This document shows, one piece after another, positions 24,964-35,700 of a stretch of 39,677 nucleotides of DNA. Within the stretch, counting starts at the first letter, position 1. The number at the start of each line of letters is the position of its first letter. Position numbers and translations under genes: made by a program. Source of the stretch: Chloroflexota bacterium (GTDB taxonomy: Bacteria > Chloroflexota > Dehalococcoidia > UBA2979); assembly GCA_009840945.1 (NCBI GenBank), contig VXMU01000027.1, positions 1 to 39,677 on the forward strand, written 5' to 3'. A model generated the notes under the pieces. That model saw only the letters and a program-made list of their open reading frames with translations. It ran no database searches and was not told where the DNA came from.

Positions 24964-27900
24964 ACCTCGCTCGGCTCGGGGCCGCTTGGGCCGCCGCCGC
25001 CGAGGCCGGCGGGAAAGCCGCCGCCGCCGAAGCTGGGCGTCGGGACCGTGACCGCGCTCTCGCTGACGGTGATCGTGATCTCGAGGGTCGCGGAGGCGCC
25101 GTCCGGGTCGCGCGCGGTCACGGTGAGGATGTACTCGGCCTGCACGGCCTGGTCGAGGACGGCGTCGGTCGCCACCATGATCTGGCCGGTGTGCTCCTCG
25201 ATCTCGAAGGCGTCGGCGCCGGCTCCGCTGAGCGAGTAGGAGAGGGTCAGCGGCTCGTGGTCGACATCGGTGGCGGTGAAGGGCGCGCCGACGGGGTCGC
25301 CTTCCCGGGCGGTCTCGCCGATCTCACGCTCGGTCGGCTGCTCCTCGAACCGCGGCGGGTCGTTCACGGACTGCACGGTGACGTACACGGTCGCGCCGAC
25401 GCGGGCGTTCACCCCGTCGGAGGCCGTGTAGGTGAAGCTGTGGACGCCGTGCTCGTCCGGATTGGGCGTGTACGTGATGGTGTTGTCGGCCTCCAGGGTC
25501 GGGGCGCCCTGCACAGGGTTAGCCCGCCCCAGTGCGACCGTCAGGGGTACGCCTTCCGGGTCGCTGTCGTTGTGCAGCACGTCGATGGTGACGGGGGTGT
25601 CCTCGGGGGTGGTGAGACGGTCGTCGCTCGCCACGGGGGGCTCGTCGATGTCGTTGACCGTGATGGTGACGGTCGTGCTGTCGCTCTCGTCCGAGGGGTC
25701 GGTGGCCGTGACGACCACCGTGTACGTGTCGTCCGTCTCCCGGTCGAGGGCGGTTCCCGGGCCGACGCGGATCTGCCCGGTCGACCCGTCGATGGTGAAG
25801 TCGGCGGCGTCTGGCCCGGACAGCGTGTACGTCAGCACGTCGTTGTCGGCGTCGGATGCGTGGACCCGCGCTCCGACGAGCGTCCGCTCCGCCGCGTTCT
25901 CGTCGACGAACCGGTCCATCGAGGAGCTGTCGAACTCCGGGGCGCTGTTGACGGGGGGCGGAGCCTGTACCGAGCGGGCGGAGACCTTCAGCACGCGCTT
26001 GCCGGAGCCGTGCCCATCGGTGTAGTCGACGGTCACGCGCAAGGAACTGCCGACGTCACCGTCGACCGGCGTGTAGAAGCGGCTGTTCGTGCCGCTGATT
26101 GGTGTCCACGTCGCCCCGGCCCCGCGCTCCCACGTCCACGACTCCCCGCTGATGCTGCCGTCGGGGTCGGCCAGGGTCGCCTCGAGCCGTGTGCCGACCT
26201 GGGGCTGCCCGGAGGAGAGTTCGAGCGTGCCGGCCTCGTCGACGTTGCGGACGGTCACCGTCACGGCGTGACGCGCCGTGTGAGCCGCGTCGGCGGCCTC
26301 GACCGTCAGGGAGTACAGAGCGCGGTCCTCGAAGTCCGGCGGCGCCGCGAAGGCGAGCGCGCCGCCGCTGAACGTGAACTCGGTGGCGTCGACGCCGGCG
26401 AGCGTGATGATGACCGTGCCGCCCTCCGGGTCGGTCGCGCTGTACGTGCCGAGCGTCCGGGTGGCGTTCTCCTCGATCTCGACGCTGCCGGGTCCGGTGA
26501 TGACCGGCGGTTCGTCCACGTTCGTCACCGTGACGACGACGTCGAAGCCGCCGTCATGGGCCCCATCGGTCGCGTTCAGGGTGACGTTGTAGACGCTATC
26601 GCCGTTGGAATCGGCGGGGTCGTCATGATCCGGCACGTCGACGAAGGTCAGCTCGCCCGTGGTCTCGTCGAATGCGAAGTCGAGCGCGTCGGGCCCGGAG
26701 AGCGGCTGCCAGCTCGCGGGCTGCCCCTCCGGGTCGGCCTTGGTGTAGGTGCCGACGAAGTCCGTCGCGTTCTCCTCGATCGTGACGTGGGCCGGACCAC
26801 TGATCTCGGGCGCCTCGTCGACATCCGTCGGCCGGACGAGCACATCGAGTTTACCGACGAGGAAGGAGTCGCCGGCGAGGATCTGGACCTCGTAGACGTC
26901 GTCGTCATTGGCATCGCCGCTGTCCTCGTAGTTGGGTCGCTGCTTGAAGCGAAGTTCGCCCGAGTTCGCATCGATCGTGAACAGCCCGCCATCATCCCCG
27001 CCGACGTCGAAGGTGATCGCGCGCGTCGGCTCCTCCGGGTCGCTGGCCTGGTAGGTGGCAACCGCCCTCAGGCCGTCCTCGGGGAAGTCGATGTCGGTAG
27101 GGCCGGTGACGATGGGCGGTTCGTCTACGTCCTGGACCGTGATGCGTACAACGTGCTCAGTGTGGCGGGCGGCGTCGGCGACGCGGACGGTCACGTTGTA
27201 TTCGTTGTCCTCACCCGCGTCCGCCGGCTCGTCGTAGTCCGGCGGCGTCTTGAACTGGAGGGCGCCGTCCGCGATCCCGGCGTCCATCGTCCCGTCTTCG
27301 GGGCCACCGAGGGTGAAGGCGTCCTTGTCGGGCCCCCGGAGGGTGTACGTGAGGGGGTCGTCCTCGATGTCCATACCCACGTATTCCGCCACGATCCCTT
27401 GGGAGTTCTCGAGGACGCTGACCTCGCTCGGGCCGCTGATGGTCGGGGCGTCGTTCTCGTTCAGGACGTTGACGGTCACGGTGATGCGGTCGTCGATGAC
27501 GTCGTTGGTGTTGCCGCCGACGTCCTTTCGGTCCGACACCTGCACCTCGACCGTGTATGAGTCGCGCGTCTCGTAGTCGAGGGAGGCGTTCAGCCGCAGC
27601 TGCGCGGTCAGTTCGTCGATCAGGAACGAGCCACCTGAGGGCACGCTGTAGTAGAGCTGGTCGCTATCAGGGTCAATGGCGAGCACGGGTGCTCCGACGG
27701 CCGCGGAGGTCGTCGCGTGCTCGCCGATCTCGCGCACGCCCGTCTCGCTGGCAGGGAACGCGGGGCTGAGGTTCGCAGGCTCCGGCTCGGCGGTGATGGT
27801 CGCTGCATCGCCGGCGCCCGCGCTGTTGGCCGCTCGCACCTGGACGTCGTAGCGGGTGTGGTTGGCGAGGCCGGTGACGGAAGCGCGCAGGTCGCCGTCG

Positions 27901-30900
27901 CCGCTGCTCCACGCGGTCTGCCACCCGGTCCAGCTGTCCGCGTCGGCGACGCTGCGCCGGATGTCGTAGCGCACGATGCCCGCGCCGCCGTCGGAGGCCG
28001 GCGGAGCCCAGGTGATGACGAGTCCGCTGGTGCGGGCCGTGGCGGCCATGTTGGTGGGCGTGCCCGGCGCCACTACCACGCTGCCGACGTAGGTCTGCGA
28101 CCACGGGCCTGCGCCGGCGTCGTTGTTGGCCCGGACCTGGATGTCGTAGCGGACGCCGAGGGTGAGGCCCGTGAGATCGTGGGAGTTGGCGCCCGAGGTC
28201 TGGGCGTCCGTGACCTCCGTCCAGTGCTCGTCAGCCTTGTCCGCGGCGTCGCTGCGGATGTAGCGCAGGTCGTAGGAGGTGATAGCCGAGGAGCCCGTGT
28301 TGCTCGGCGCGCTCCACGTCACCAGCAGCGAGTCGGCGTCGGACGTTCCGGAGGGGGCCGCCGGCGCGCCGGGCTTCCCGCTGAAGCCATAGAACTTGAT
28401 GCGGAACCCCTTGAACGTCCCACCGTTCTGCGCCAACTCGTCGGTGATGTGCAGCTTCCAGGCGCCGACTGGGCTCTGGCCCAGGTGCTTCGCGGAACCG
28501 AAGCGAAACGCTCCGTCCCAGCTCACGGGCCGGCCATAGTCGTCGAACACCTCCCCGGAGTGTGTCAGCAGGGACGTGGCGCCCGTGGGGGACTCGAGCT
28601 CGATCTTCAGGTCACGGAAGCTGTCGTGGTCGATCTCGGCGGAGACCTCGACGAACTCGATGAAATCGATGCTGCTCTGGGAGACGCTGACGGTGCGCGT
28701 ATACGGCGTGTTGATGACGGTGGAGAACCGTGTCGGGCCCGTCCACTCGACCTCGTGGGTGCGCTGATCCTGCACGTTGGTCCAGTCCGCGGCGAGGTCG
28801 ACCGCCGCGCCGGCGTCGACCACGCCGAAGCCGTATTTGTGGTTGAACGAGTAGACCTCCGTGTCGGAGCCAAACTGCAGCGCGCCGTCCTCCCAGCCGG
28901 CGTCGGACGCATCGTTCTTGCGTGCGGAGGCGGCCAGGATCAGCTTCACGTCGCGCCAGGTGAGCAGGGGGTTGGCGGACTTGATCAGCGCCACGACGCC
29001 GGACACGATCGGCGCAGCCGCGGAGGTGCCGCCGAAGTCCCCCCAGTACAGTCCCGGCGTGAAGTCCGAGCCGTCGCCGAAGGGGTAGAGCAGCGCGGCG
29101 GACTTCGTGGTCGTGATGAACGCGCCATCGCCGTGGGACGGGGCGCAGACCCAGAGGTTGGCGCCCGGCTCGGAGTAGCGGCTCTTCGTGCCGGAATGGT
29201 CGACCGCGCAGACGGCCGTGACGCCGTAGAAGTTCGCGTAGCCGTCGAGGTTGGCGTTGTCCAGGGCGTATCCGTCCGGGTCTCCGCCGTTGCCGGCGGC
29301 CCAGACGTAGGAGATGCCCCGGCCGCCGTCCCCCTCCCTCAGCCCCGTTTCGATCGCCGCCATCCAGGCAGCCTCGGCCGGGTGAGGCGCGCCATTGTCC
29401 GGGAATCCCCAGCTGTTGGACGACACCTGCGTGCCCACCCTGTGGCGCGTCATCGCATCCACCAGGTCGCGAAGCTCCGCCTCGCCTGCGGACAGCCAGT
29501 CGACGAAGTTGTAGCTGTAGATCGTCGCTCCGGGCGCCACGCCCCGGACACCGACCTCGTTATGCTCGGCCGCGATCAGCCCCGCAACGGACGTTCCATG
29601 GTTCACCCAGAACAGATTTGAGACGCCCGCCGGCACTCCGGTCCAGTAGTCGTGGTTGCGGCTGGTGTTGACGTTGTCTTTCAGGTCTTCGTGCTCGAGG
29701 TACAGGCCGTCGTCCACGATCGCGATGTTCACGCCCGCCCCGGTGTTCCCGTCCTCCCACACCTCCACGACGTTGATGTCCTCGCCCGTTCCGCCGCCGG
29801 ACTGGCCCGTGTTGTCGAGGTGCCACTGGCAGCCGTAGAAGGCGTCGACGGTGTCGTCCGTGGTCAGGTCCATGCACCTCTGCGCGAACGCCGCGTACCG
29901 CTCCTCGGGCAGGGCAAAGAGGAAGTAGCCGCCGGTCTCGCTCCCCTCCCCGTCCACGCGGATGCCGTACGTCTTCCCCGCCTCGACGGGCACGAGCACG
30001 TAGTCCGCCATGTGGTCCCGCGCGAACGAGAACCAGTCGGAGTGAGGGACCCTGGAGACGTCGAGGGTGGAACCTCCCTCGTCGTAGACCGTGATCCGTG
30101 CCGCCATGGGGTCGTCGATCAGCGTCGCGGCCGCGAGCGAGACGTAGCCGTCCTCCTCGACCGCGAGGCTGAAGTAGTCGGCGTCCGACGAGGAGGAGAT
30201 GCGTCCGGGCACGCCCCCGCCGAGCCGGATCGGCGTGGCGGTGCTGAGGGACGTCCCGGGGTTGGGCGCCTCGCCCACCTGCATCCAGTACGGCCCCGTG
30301 AAGAACGACCGATTGCCGATGATCCTGATGTAGTACGTGCCGGCGGCGACCGTGTGCCGCAACATGAAGCCCTGGGCATTGGCGAAACTGCCGAACGGAT
30401 AATGCTGGAACAGCTCACCAGCGAGGAAGAACCGGTAGCTTGTCTGCAGGTCGTCGCCGTTGCTGTTGAGGAGCTGGCCGGTGATGACCGTGTCGCTGAA
30501 GGCCACGACGAAAAAGTCGGTCGCCGTGTCGAAGTCGAGCCGGTAGTAGTCCGCATCGTGGCTGTCGGTATCGCCGGGCCGCCCGATCCTTCCCGCTGTC
30601 ACCATGCCGAGGTGCGCGGAGGCGGCCGAGGGCAGACTGTTCCCCACGTCGTCGGGCGCGAGCATCCCGTGGAGCTCGTACGCGCCCGTGGCGCCGCCGT
30701 CGCCCGTGACCTCGATGTAGTAGGTCCCGGCGTCCAGGCGGGCGCGGACCAGGAAGTTCCACGGACTCTCCGGGAACCGGCCGTCGTCGTTCGACGTCAC
30801 GGACGTCCCGTCGCTCTCCTGCAGCTCGCCGTGCGTATCGAGGAGCCCGGTGGTGTAGAGCACCAGTTCCTTCGTCTCGGTCAGCACGAAGCTGAAGAAG

Positions 30901-31382
30901 TCCGCGTCGCCGTCCGAGTCGATTCGTCCCGCCACGCTGGCCGTCGAGTCGCTCAGCGCGAAGTTGGCGGCCGTCGAGCGGGTGTCGCCGTAGTCGTCCG
31001 TGGCCTGGGTGGTCGAGGCCGACCAGGCGCCGTCACCCTCGCTGTTGACCGCGCGTAGCTGCACGTCGTAGCTCGTGCTGTCTCGCAAGCTAGCAATGGA
31101 GTAGGAGAGCGTGCCGGTGGTCCATGCGTCCTCGACGAGGGTCCAGTTGGCGTCGGCCGTTTCGTCGTCGTCCGTCTCGATATAGCGGAGGTCGTATGCG
31201 GTGACGGCCGCGCCGCCGTCGTCGTCGGGGGCGGCCCACGTGACGGTGAGGGAGTCCGCTGTCGAGGTGGCCGCGATGCTGGTGGGGACGCCCGGGACGG
31301 TCACGGTCTGCGCGAGGGCTCGCCCCCCGGGGAGCAGGAGCCCGAGCGCGGCGCAGGCCGCGATCAGTGCGCCCCATCTCAT
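23394..31382 (-). CDS. Giant secreted kexin-like S8 protease/adhesin with cadherin repeats
   Basis: 2662 residues. Signal peptide 1-24 (ALA-Q). Order: FN3 (27-127), three PPC-like domains (129-238, 243-369, 373-491), subtilisin/kexin catalytic domain (about 515-868; D557 in IVDDG, H595 in NHGTS, N698 in AAGNGG, S787 in GGTSAAAP), P/proprotein-convertase domain (about 885-998), two FN3 (1003-1198), eight or so cadherin-like and Ig-like repeats (1210-2107; many DxDxDP-type calcium sites), Gly-rich linker, beta-propeller of GIWSDG blades (2140-2382), cadherin-like beta-sandwich (2386-2477) and two two-Cys modules (2489-2565, 2584-2662). No pro-domain is in the protein itself; one seems to be in the upstream gene, whose stop overlaps this ATG (ATGA). 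Predicted to be exported; attachment mode unknown. Confidence 0.9.
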   Translation of the reverse strand: MRWGALIAACAALGLLLPGGRALAQTVTVPGVPTSIAATSTADSLTVTWAAPDDDGGAAVTAYDLRYIETDDDETADANWTLVEDAWTTGTLSYSIASLRDSTSYDVQLRAVNSEGDGAWSASTTQATDDYGDTRSTAANFALSDSTASVAGRIDSDGDADFFSFVLTETKELVLYTTGLLDTHGELQESDGTSVTSNDDGRFPESPWNFLVRARLDAGTYYIEVTGDGGATGAYELHGMLAPDDVGNSLPSAASAHLGMVTAGRIGRPGDTDSHDADYYRLDFDTATDFFVVAFSDTVITGQLLNSNGDDLQTSYRFFLAGELFQHYPFGSFANAQGFMLRHTVAAGTYYIRIIGNRSFFTGPYWMQVGEAPNPGTSLSTATPIRLGGGVPGRISSSSDADYFSLAVEEDGYVSLAAATLIDDPMAARITVYDEGGSTLDVSRVPHSDWFSFARDHMADYVLVPVEAGKTYGIRVDGEGSETGGYFLFALPEERYAAFAQRCMDLTTDDTVDAFYGCQWHLDNTGQSGGGTGEDINVVEVWEDGNTGAGVNIAIVDDGLYLEHEDLKDNVNTSRNHDYWTGVPAGVSNLFWVNHGTSVAGLIAAEHNEVGVRGVAPGATIYSYNFVDWLSAGEAELRDLVDAMTRHRVGTQVSSNSWGFPDNGAPHPAEAAWMAAIETGLREGDGGRGISYVWAAGNGGDPDGYALDNANLDGYANFYGVTAVCAVDHSGTKSRYSEPGANLWVCAPSHGDGAFITTTKSAALLYPFGDGSDFTPGLYWGDFGGTSAAAPIVSGVVALIKSANPLLTWRDVKLILAASARKNDASDAGWEDGALQFGSDTEVYSFNHKYGFGVVDAGAAVDLAADWTNVQDQRTHEVEWTGPTRFSTVINTPYTRTVSVSQSSIDFIEFVEVSAEIDHDSFRDLKIELESPTGATSLLTHSGEVFDDYGRPVSWDGAFRFGSAKHLGQSPVGAWKLHITDELAQNGGTFKGFRIKFYGFSGKPGAPAAPSGTSDADSLLVTWSAPSNTGSSAITSYDLRYIRSDAADKADEHWTEVTDAQTSGANSHDLTGLTLGVRYDIQVRANNDAGAGPWSQTYVGSVVVAPGTPTNMAATARTSGLVITWAPPASDGGAGIVRYDIRRSVADADSWTGWQTAWSSGDGDLRASVTGLANHTRYDVQVRAANSAGAGDAATITAEPEPANLSPAFPASETGVREIGEHATTSAAVGAPVLAIDPDSDQLYYSVPSGGSFLIDELTAQLRLNASLDYETRDSYTVEVQVSDRKDVGGNTNDVIDDRITVTVNVLNENDAPTISGPSEVSVLENSQGIVAEYVGMDIEDDPLTYTLRGPDKDAFTLGGPEDGTMDAGIADGALQFKTPPDYDEPADAGEDNEYNVTVRVADAARHTEHVVRITVQDVDEPPIVTGPTDIDFPEDGLRAVATYQASDPEEPTRAITFDVGGDDGGLFTIDANSGELRFKQRPNYEDSGDANDDDVYEVQILAGDSFLVGKLDVLVRPTDVDEAPEISGPAHVTIEENATDFVGTYTKADPEGQPASWQPLSGPDALDFAFDETTGELTFVDVPDHDDPADSNGDSVYNVTLNATDGAHDGGFDVVVTVTNVDEPPVITGPGSVEIEENATRTLGTYSATDPEGGTVIITLAGVDATEFTFSGGALAFAAPPDFEDRALYSLTVEAADAAHTARHAVTVTVRNVDEAGTLELSSGQPQVGTRLEATLADPDGSISGESWTWERGAGATWTPISGTNSRFYTPVDGDVGSSLRVTVDYTDGHGSGKRVLKVSARSVQAPPPVNSAPEFDSSSMDRFVDENAAERTLVGARVHASDADNDVLTYTLSGPDAADFTIDGSTGQIRVGPGTALDRETDDTYTVVVTATDPSDESDSTTVTITVNDIDEPPVASDDRLTTPEDTPVTIDVLHNDSDPEGVPLTVALGRANPVQGAPTLEADNTITYTPNPDEHGVHSFTYTASDGVNARVGATVYVTVQSVNDPPRFEEQPTEREIGETAREGDPVGAPFTATDVDHEPLTLSYSLSGAGADAFEIEEHTGQIMVATDAVLDQAVQAEYILTVTARDPDGASATLEITITVSESAVTVPTPSFGGGGFPAGLGGGGPSGPEPSEVDFEWTVDRDIEVLDEGHDRATGMWSDGTTVWLLDNADGAGDAGYAYDLATGERVEEREFELDETNRAPRGNWSDGQGVAWVSDSGQDKLFAYDLESGERVEERDVELARRNRDARGIWSGDGVMWVLDSGKDSLFAYDLGTGAFTAEYALAETNSDPRGLWSDGTTAWVSDHAAKRLFAYRLPVPPADGPPEEPPALERIAGEDFEEPGRVGNNSPRGIWSDGDVMYVADENDDKVYSYNMPDAIDARLASLTLSGVDFGAFSPLRYDYASETIPHGNIATLTATPAQEGATVRIDRPDHDGDRGNGHHLRLLPGLEITITVTSPDRSRERVYRLRLGEEAQTGPAPDCLLGAVSAGFSLVVYEGEGVDDLIACAENRHLTALYVLHDGAWVSHIVGAPEFVNARFRALFADSVPALLPLVVRSEGPATPAPPAPAVTEPFATCLRGEIATGFSLVLYEGGSVDDLVACAEGLGVTAVYVLVEGEWVSHILDAPGFVNARFRGLFPDGVPAATPLTVRGEGP

Positions 31383-32269
31383 CTCACGACGACCTGGGAG
31401 CGCCAGTTGGGGCTGGAGATCAGCACCCCCTCCTCGTCGGCCAGCTCGTTCGCGAGCAGCAGCGAGGGCAGGCCGGGATCGGTCGAGACGAAGTAGGCGT
31501 TGGTGGTGAAGTCCTCCTCATCGACACGGCCGAGCGCGATGCCGTTGGCGGTGAAGAAGTCATCGACCCGGCCCTGATCCCACTCCGGATCGAGCACCAG
31601 CAGCACCCCGCCGGGCAGCGTCATGCGCCGCCCGGAGTCGTCGTAGAAGACGGGAGAGCCGTCGGAGTCTGGTTGCGAGTCAGAACGCCCGGAGGCGTCC
31701 CCTTCGCCCGACGCACCCGTCTCCCCCGGGGGACCCAGCCACACGCGCCGCGTGTGTTCGCCGTCCTGCCAGGTGTATTCGGTGGCCCCCTCGGGAGGCG
31801 CCTGTCGCGTGTCTCTGCCCCCCACTGAGCCGGGGCCGCGTGCGCCGGCCGGCGGCCTCCCCGCCGGCTCGGCGGTGCTCCCCCCGGTCGGCGTCGGAGC
31901 TGCCGCGTCGGGGGTCGCGCTCGCCGCCGGAGTGCCGGCCGACGCGGTCCCCTCGCTGTTCCGGCCGGCGGGGGAAGGGGTGGCGTTCGCCACCGGCACG
32001 GTCGGTGTGGCAGTCGCGGCGTCACCCCGGCTATCCGGTCCCGGCACGTCCGGGGCGGGTGTCGTCGTCGACGCCGGCGCAGCGTCACTCGGGCTGTCCG
32101 GTACCGGGGCGGTCGGCGCTGGTGTTGCCGTCGCCACCGGCGGCGGCCCGGCCGGCGCGGTCGCCGCCGGTTCGCCGGGTGTGGACTGACAGGCGACCAG
32201 CAACGCCGCGGCGCCAAGCCACAGAGCGCCCATCGCGTGGGCAGTGGAGAAGGGAACGGGCGGTCTCAT
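31379..32269 (-). CDS. Lipoprotein carrying a detached S8 protease pro-domain
   Basis: 296 residues from ATG 32267-32269 (GTG 32278 would add three). A signal with lipobox LVAC gives an acylated Cys at about residue 27. Residues about 28-180 are Pro/Ala/Thr/Ser-rich linker. The last about 115 residues (EYTWQDGEHTRRVWL, VFYDDSGRRMTLPGGVLLVL, FTANGIALGRVDEEDF, LLLANELADEEGVLISSPNW) match the pro-domain normally found at the N-terminus of kexin-like bacterial S8 proteases just before the catalytic domain. Its stop overlaps the protease ATG, so the two should be made together. It likely acts as folding chaperone and/or inhibitor, anchored in the membrane. The role is inferred. Confidence 0.8.
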   Translation of the reverse strand: MRPPVPFSTAHAMGALWLGAAALLVACQSTPGEPAATAPAGPPPVATATPAPTAPVPDSPSDAAPASTTTPAPDVPGPDSRGDAATATPTVPVANATPSPAGRNSEGTASAGTPAASATPDAAAPTPTGGSTAEPAGRPPAGARGPGSVGGRDTRQAPPEGATEYTWQDGEHTRRVWLGPPGETGASGEGDASGRSDSQPDSDGSPVFYDDSGRRMTLPGGVLLVLDPEWDQGRVDDFFTANGIALGRVDEEDFTTNAYFVSTDPGLPSLLLANELADEEGVLISSPNWRSQVVVR

Positions 32270-32782
32270 TGAACGCACTTCTTGGGCGCGAACCGGGCCA
32301 AAGCGTTCTGTTGTCTATCGCGGGTTCATCAGCGCGTGCTGAGACGATAGCCGCCTGGACCCGCACAGATGTGAGGTATCTATAAGGCGTCACCCTGAAG
32401 TCGTGAAATACCCGTTAATGTTGCTCGAGGTGCTCAGCCTAGGCCCGATCAGCAGTCGTCTCCGAGGGCGGGAGCTACCGGACGCCATCGGCTGGCGTCC
32501 CTCGCCGAACACTCACACAACTCTGATGTCGAACCGGCTCGATCTCATAGCATCCTTACATTTCTTCGGATCCAGTCGACTATCGTTCGGCGCGTATGTC
32601 AGCAGCATTGAGGTCGGGGAGCATCGAGCGCGACGTCGGCGCCCTCGCCGACCCCAACAGCACTTCGACGGGAGTGCGGGGCGATGTCGAGGTGCTCTGT
32701 GGCCCGGAACGGCGACGGCGTCTACGCGCATGGCCTCGCGATCGAGGAGCACGCGGCCGGCGGCGAGGTCGAGCAGGATGAG
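32270..32782. promoter_or_regulatory. Divergent intergenic region between the two surface-protein units
   Basis: About 510 bp of visibly lower GC, with no convincing gene. On the minus strand TATAGA near 32390 with TTTCAC 18 nt upstream is a weak promoter candidate for the lipoprotein-protease pair. On the plus strand no clear promoter stands out; if the downstream gene starts at ATG 32684 instead of 32783 the region is 100 bp shorter. No RNA gene or long repeat is seen. Confidence 0.4.
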
Positions 32783-35700
32783 ATGAGGCGCGTCCCACAC
32801 GCGGCCAGGTTCGGCGACGTCACGGCCCGCCCTGTTGCCCTCGCTCCCGGGCGCCCGGAGGCCCCACGCGTGCGGCCGTGGATAGTGGTGACGGCCACCA
32901 CCTGCATGCTGGCGGCGGTGGCCGTTGCCGTGCTCGCGTTCGACTTCGCGGGGCGCCCGGCCATGGCGACCGTCCCGGCCATCCTCGGGGACGCCCCGGT
33001 GCGGGCCTCCGCGGGTGGCGCCTACCAGGCCGTGGCCGCCGGCACCTACCACACCTGTGCGATCGGAGCCGACGGCAGGCTGGCGTGTTGGGGCGGCGAC
33101 GCCAGCGGGCAGCTCGATGCCCCGACGGGCACCTTCACGTCGATCGGCGCCGGTGCACGCTACTCGTGCGCGCTTGGCACCGACGGCGCCATCGCCTGCT
33201 GGGGCGACGTCTTCAGCGGCCCGATCGGGGCGGGCCCGGAAGGAACGTTCACGTCCCTTGTCGCCGGCGGGAATCACGCGTGCGCGATCGGTACCGATGA
33301 GAGCATCGCCTGCTGGGGGTACAACGCCTGGGGGCAGACCAATGCTCCGGACGGTACGTTCGTTGCCCTCGCGCTCGGCTGGGAGCACAGCTGCGCCATC
33401 GCCACCGACGGCGCCCTCCTGTGCTGGGGCTACCACTTCGGGGTCCCGACACGGCAGGGCGGCGGCACGTACAAGGCCCTCACGTCGGGCGCGGTGCACT
33501 TCTGCGCGATCAAGGCCGACGACACCATGGCCTGCGCGGGAGAGCGAAGCCACCTGAACCGCGGAGCGACCGTCGCCCCCGAGGGAACCTTCAAGGCCGT
33601 GAGTGCGGGCCTGCATCACAACTGCGCAATCAAGACGGACGACACGATCACCTGCTGGGGAGTCAACGAAAGCGGGCAGACCGACGCCCCGACAGGCACC
33701 TTCAAGGCCGTGCAGGCGCACCGCAATCGCACCTGCGCGACCCGGATGGACGACACGATCACGTGCTGGGGAGCGAACGACGACAGGCGGTCGGAAGCAC
33801 CTACCGGCACCTTCAATTCGATGACGCTCGGGGACTCTCACAGCTGCGCGGTCCGGGCGGACGGCGCCATCGTCTGCTGGGGAACCCAGATCTTCGGACA
33901 GACGGACGAAGTCAAGGGCCGCTACCGGACGATCCAGGGCGGCTGGTTCCACACCTGCGCGATGGCCACCGACGACACCATCGTCTGCTGGGGATCCAAC
34001 GACCAGGGACAGCTGGACGCGCCAGCCGGCGCCTTCAGCACCATGTCCGTAGGCGGGGAGCACTCGTGCGCCCTCGGTTTCGATGGGGTCGTCACCTGCT
34101 GGGGGTACAACGCGCTCGGCCAGGCAAACGCGCCCCCCGGGACCTACAAGGCCGTCAGGGCGGGCGACCTCCACACCTGCGCGATCAGGACCGACGACAC
34201 CGTCGCCTGCTGGGGATCGAGCGCGCACGGGAACACCCGCGTCCCCGCCGGTGCGTTCAAGGTCCTCGAGTCCGGGTACTTCCACACCTGCGCAATCAGG
34301 GACGATGACACCGTCGCCTGCTGGGGGCGCAACGGGGAGGGACAGTCCAACGCCCCGGCGGGTACGTACAAGGCCCTCTCCCTCGGCGACGCCCACAGCT
34401 GCGCGCTCGCCAGCGATGGCGCCATCGCCTGCTGGGGCGCCAACGCGAATGGTGAGAGCAATCCGCCCACCGGCTCCTACAAGGCACTCACCGCGGGCGG
34501 ACATCACACCTGCGCCACTGGAACGGACGACACCGTCACCTGCTGGGGAAGCAACGGCAGTGGACAGAGCGCTGCGCCCGCCGGCACGTTCAAGTCGCTC
34601 GCGCTCGGCGAGTTCTTTAGCTGCGCCCTCAAGAGCGACGGCGGCGTCGCCTGCTGGGGGAGTAACAGGAACGGACAGTCCGACCACCCGGGTGGGACGT
34701 TCAAGGCCCTCTCGGCCGGCCGGCAGCACGCCTGCGGGATCAGGAATGACGATTCCGTCACCTGCTGGCCACGACCCCCCGAGGGCGTGACCTGGTCGAC
34801 GGCGGACGCCACGACCGTCCACGACCGCCCGGACGTGACGGTGATGTTCGACGCTGCCAACCACTCCGTGTCGGAGGGGACCAGCGTGACTGTGAAGCTC
34901 CGCCTCAGCGCCAACCCCAAACGCACGGTCGTGATCCCCCTCACGACGACGAACCAGGGGGGCGCCGACAGCGATGACTACCTCGGGGTTCCCGCCACCG
35001 TCGCCCTCCGAGGGGTGACCGAGCAATCATTCTCCTTCACCGCAACTCGCGACTCGGTCAGCGATGATGGCGAGAGCGTTCTGATCGGCCTCGGCGCGCT
35101 GCCGAGCGGTGTCTCATCGACCGCGCCGGCCCAGACAAGGGTCGACATCACCGACGTCGCCCCGACGGTCGTGAACTTCGAGCAGGCGAGCTACACCGTC
35201 GCCGAGGGCGGCTCCGTCACGGTGAAGGTGACACTGGACTCCGCCGCCGGCGCCCGCGTCGACATCCCCCTCACCGTGACCGACCAGGGCGGCGCCACCA
35301 ACACCCGCTCCGCGAACCGGCCGGAGACTGTGACCATCGCCAGCGGCGCCAGTGAAGGCTCCCTGAAGTTCACGGCCCCGGACGACCCCAACAACGACGA
35401 TGAGTCGGTCAGGCTGAGCCTTGGCGTCCTGCCCGCCGGGTACGTGGAGGGTTCGACGGACGAGACCGTGGTCAACATCTCCGACGACGACGTCGCGCAG
35501 GTCGCGGTCAGCTTCGGCAGCGCCGCCCACAGCGTGGACGAGGGCGGCTCGCGGAGCATCACGGTCCACCTGAGCGCAGACGCCGAGCGGACGGTCACGA
35601 TCCCCCTGAGCCGGACCAACCAGGGTGGGGCGTCGGGCAGCGACTACAGCCTCCCCTCGACGGTCACGTTCAACAGCGGCGACACGACGAGGACCGTCAG

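Noticed and set aside
23496-27560. Plus-strand open frame of 1354 codons antisense to the protease
   Set aside because: It is a shadow of a GC-rich, strongly biased gene: the translation is Arg/Val/Asp-rich without domains, and the minus strand codes a signal peptide, catalytic motifs and many known domains.
33020-34790. Periodic repeats considered as a CRISPR array
   Set aside because: The period is over 100 bp, repeats are degenerate and translate into one continuous RCC1-like protein; no cas genes are nearby.
32513-35026. Minus-strand open frame of 837 codons opposite the RCC1 repeats
   Set aside because: Its apparent repeats (RxxPAGDGVVG) are the mirror of the real RCC1 repeats on the plus strand.
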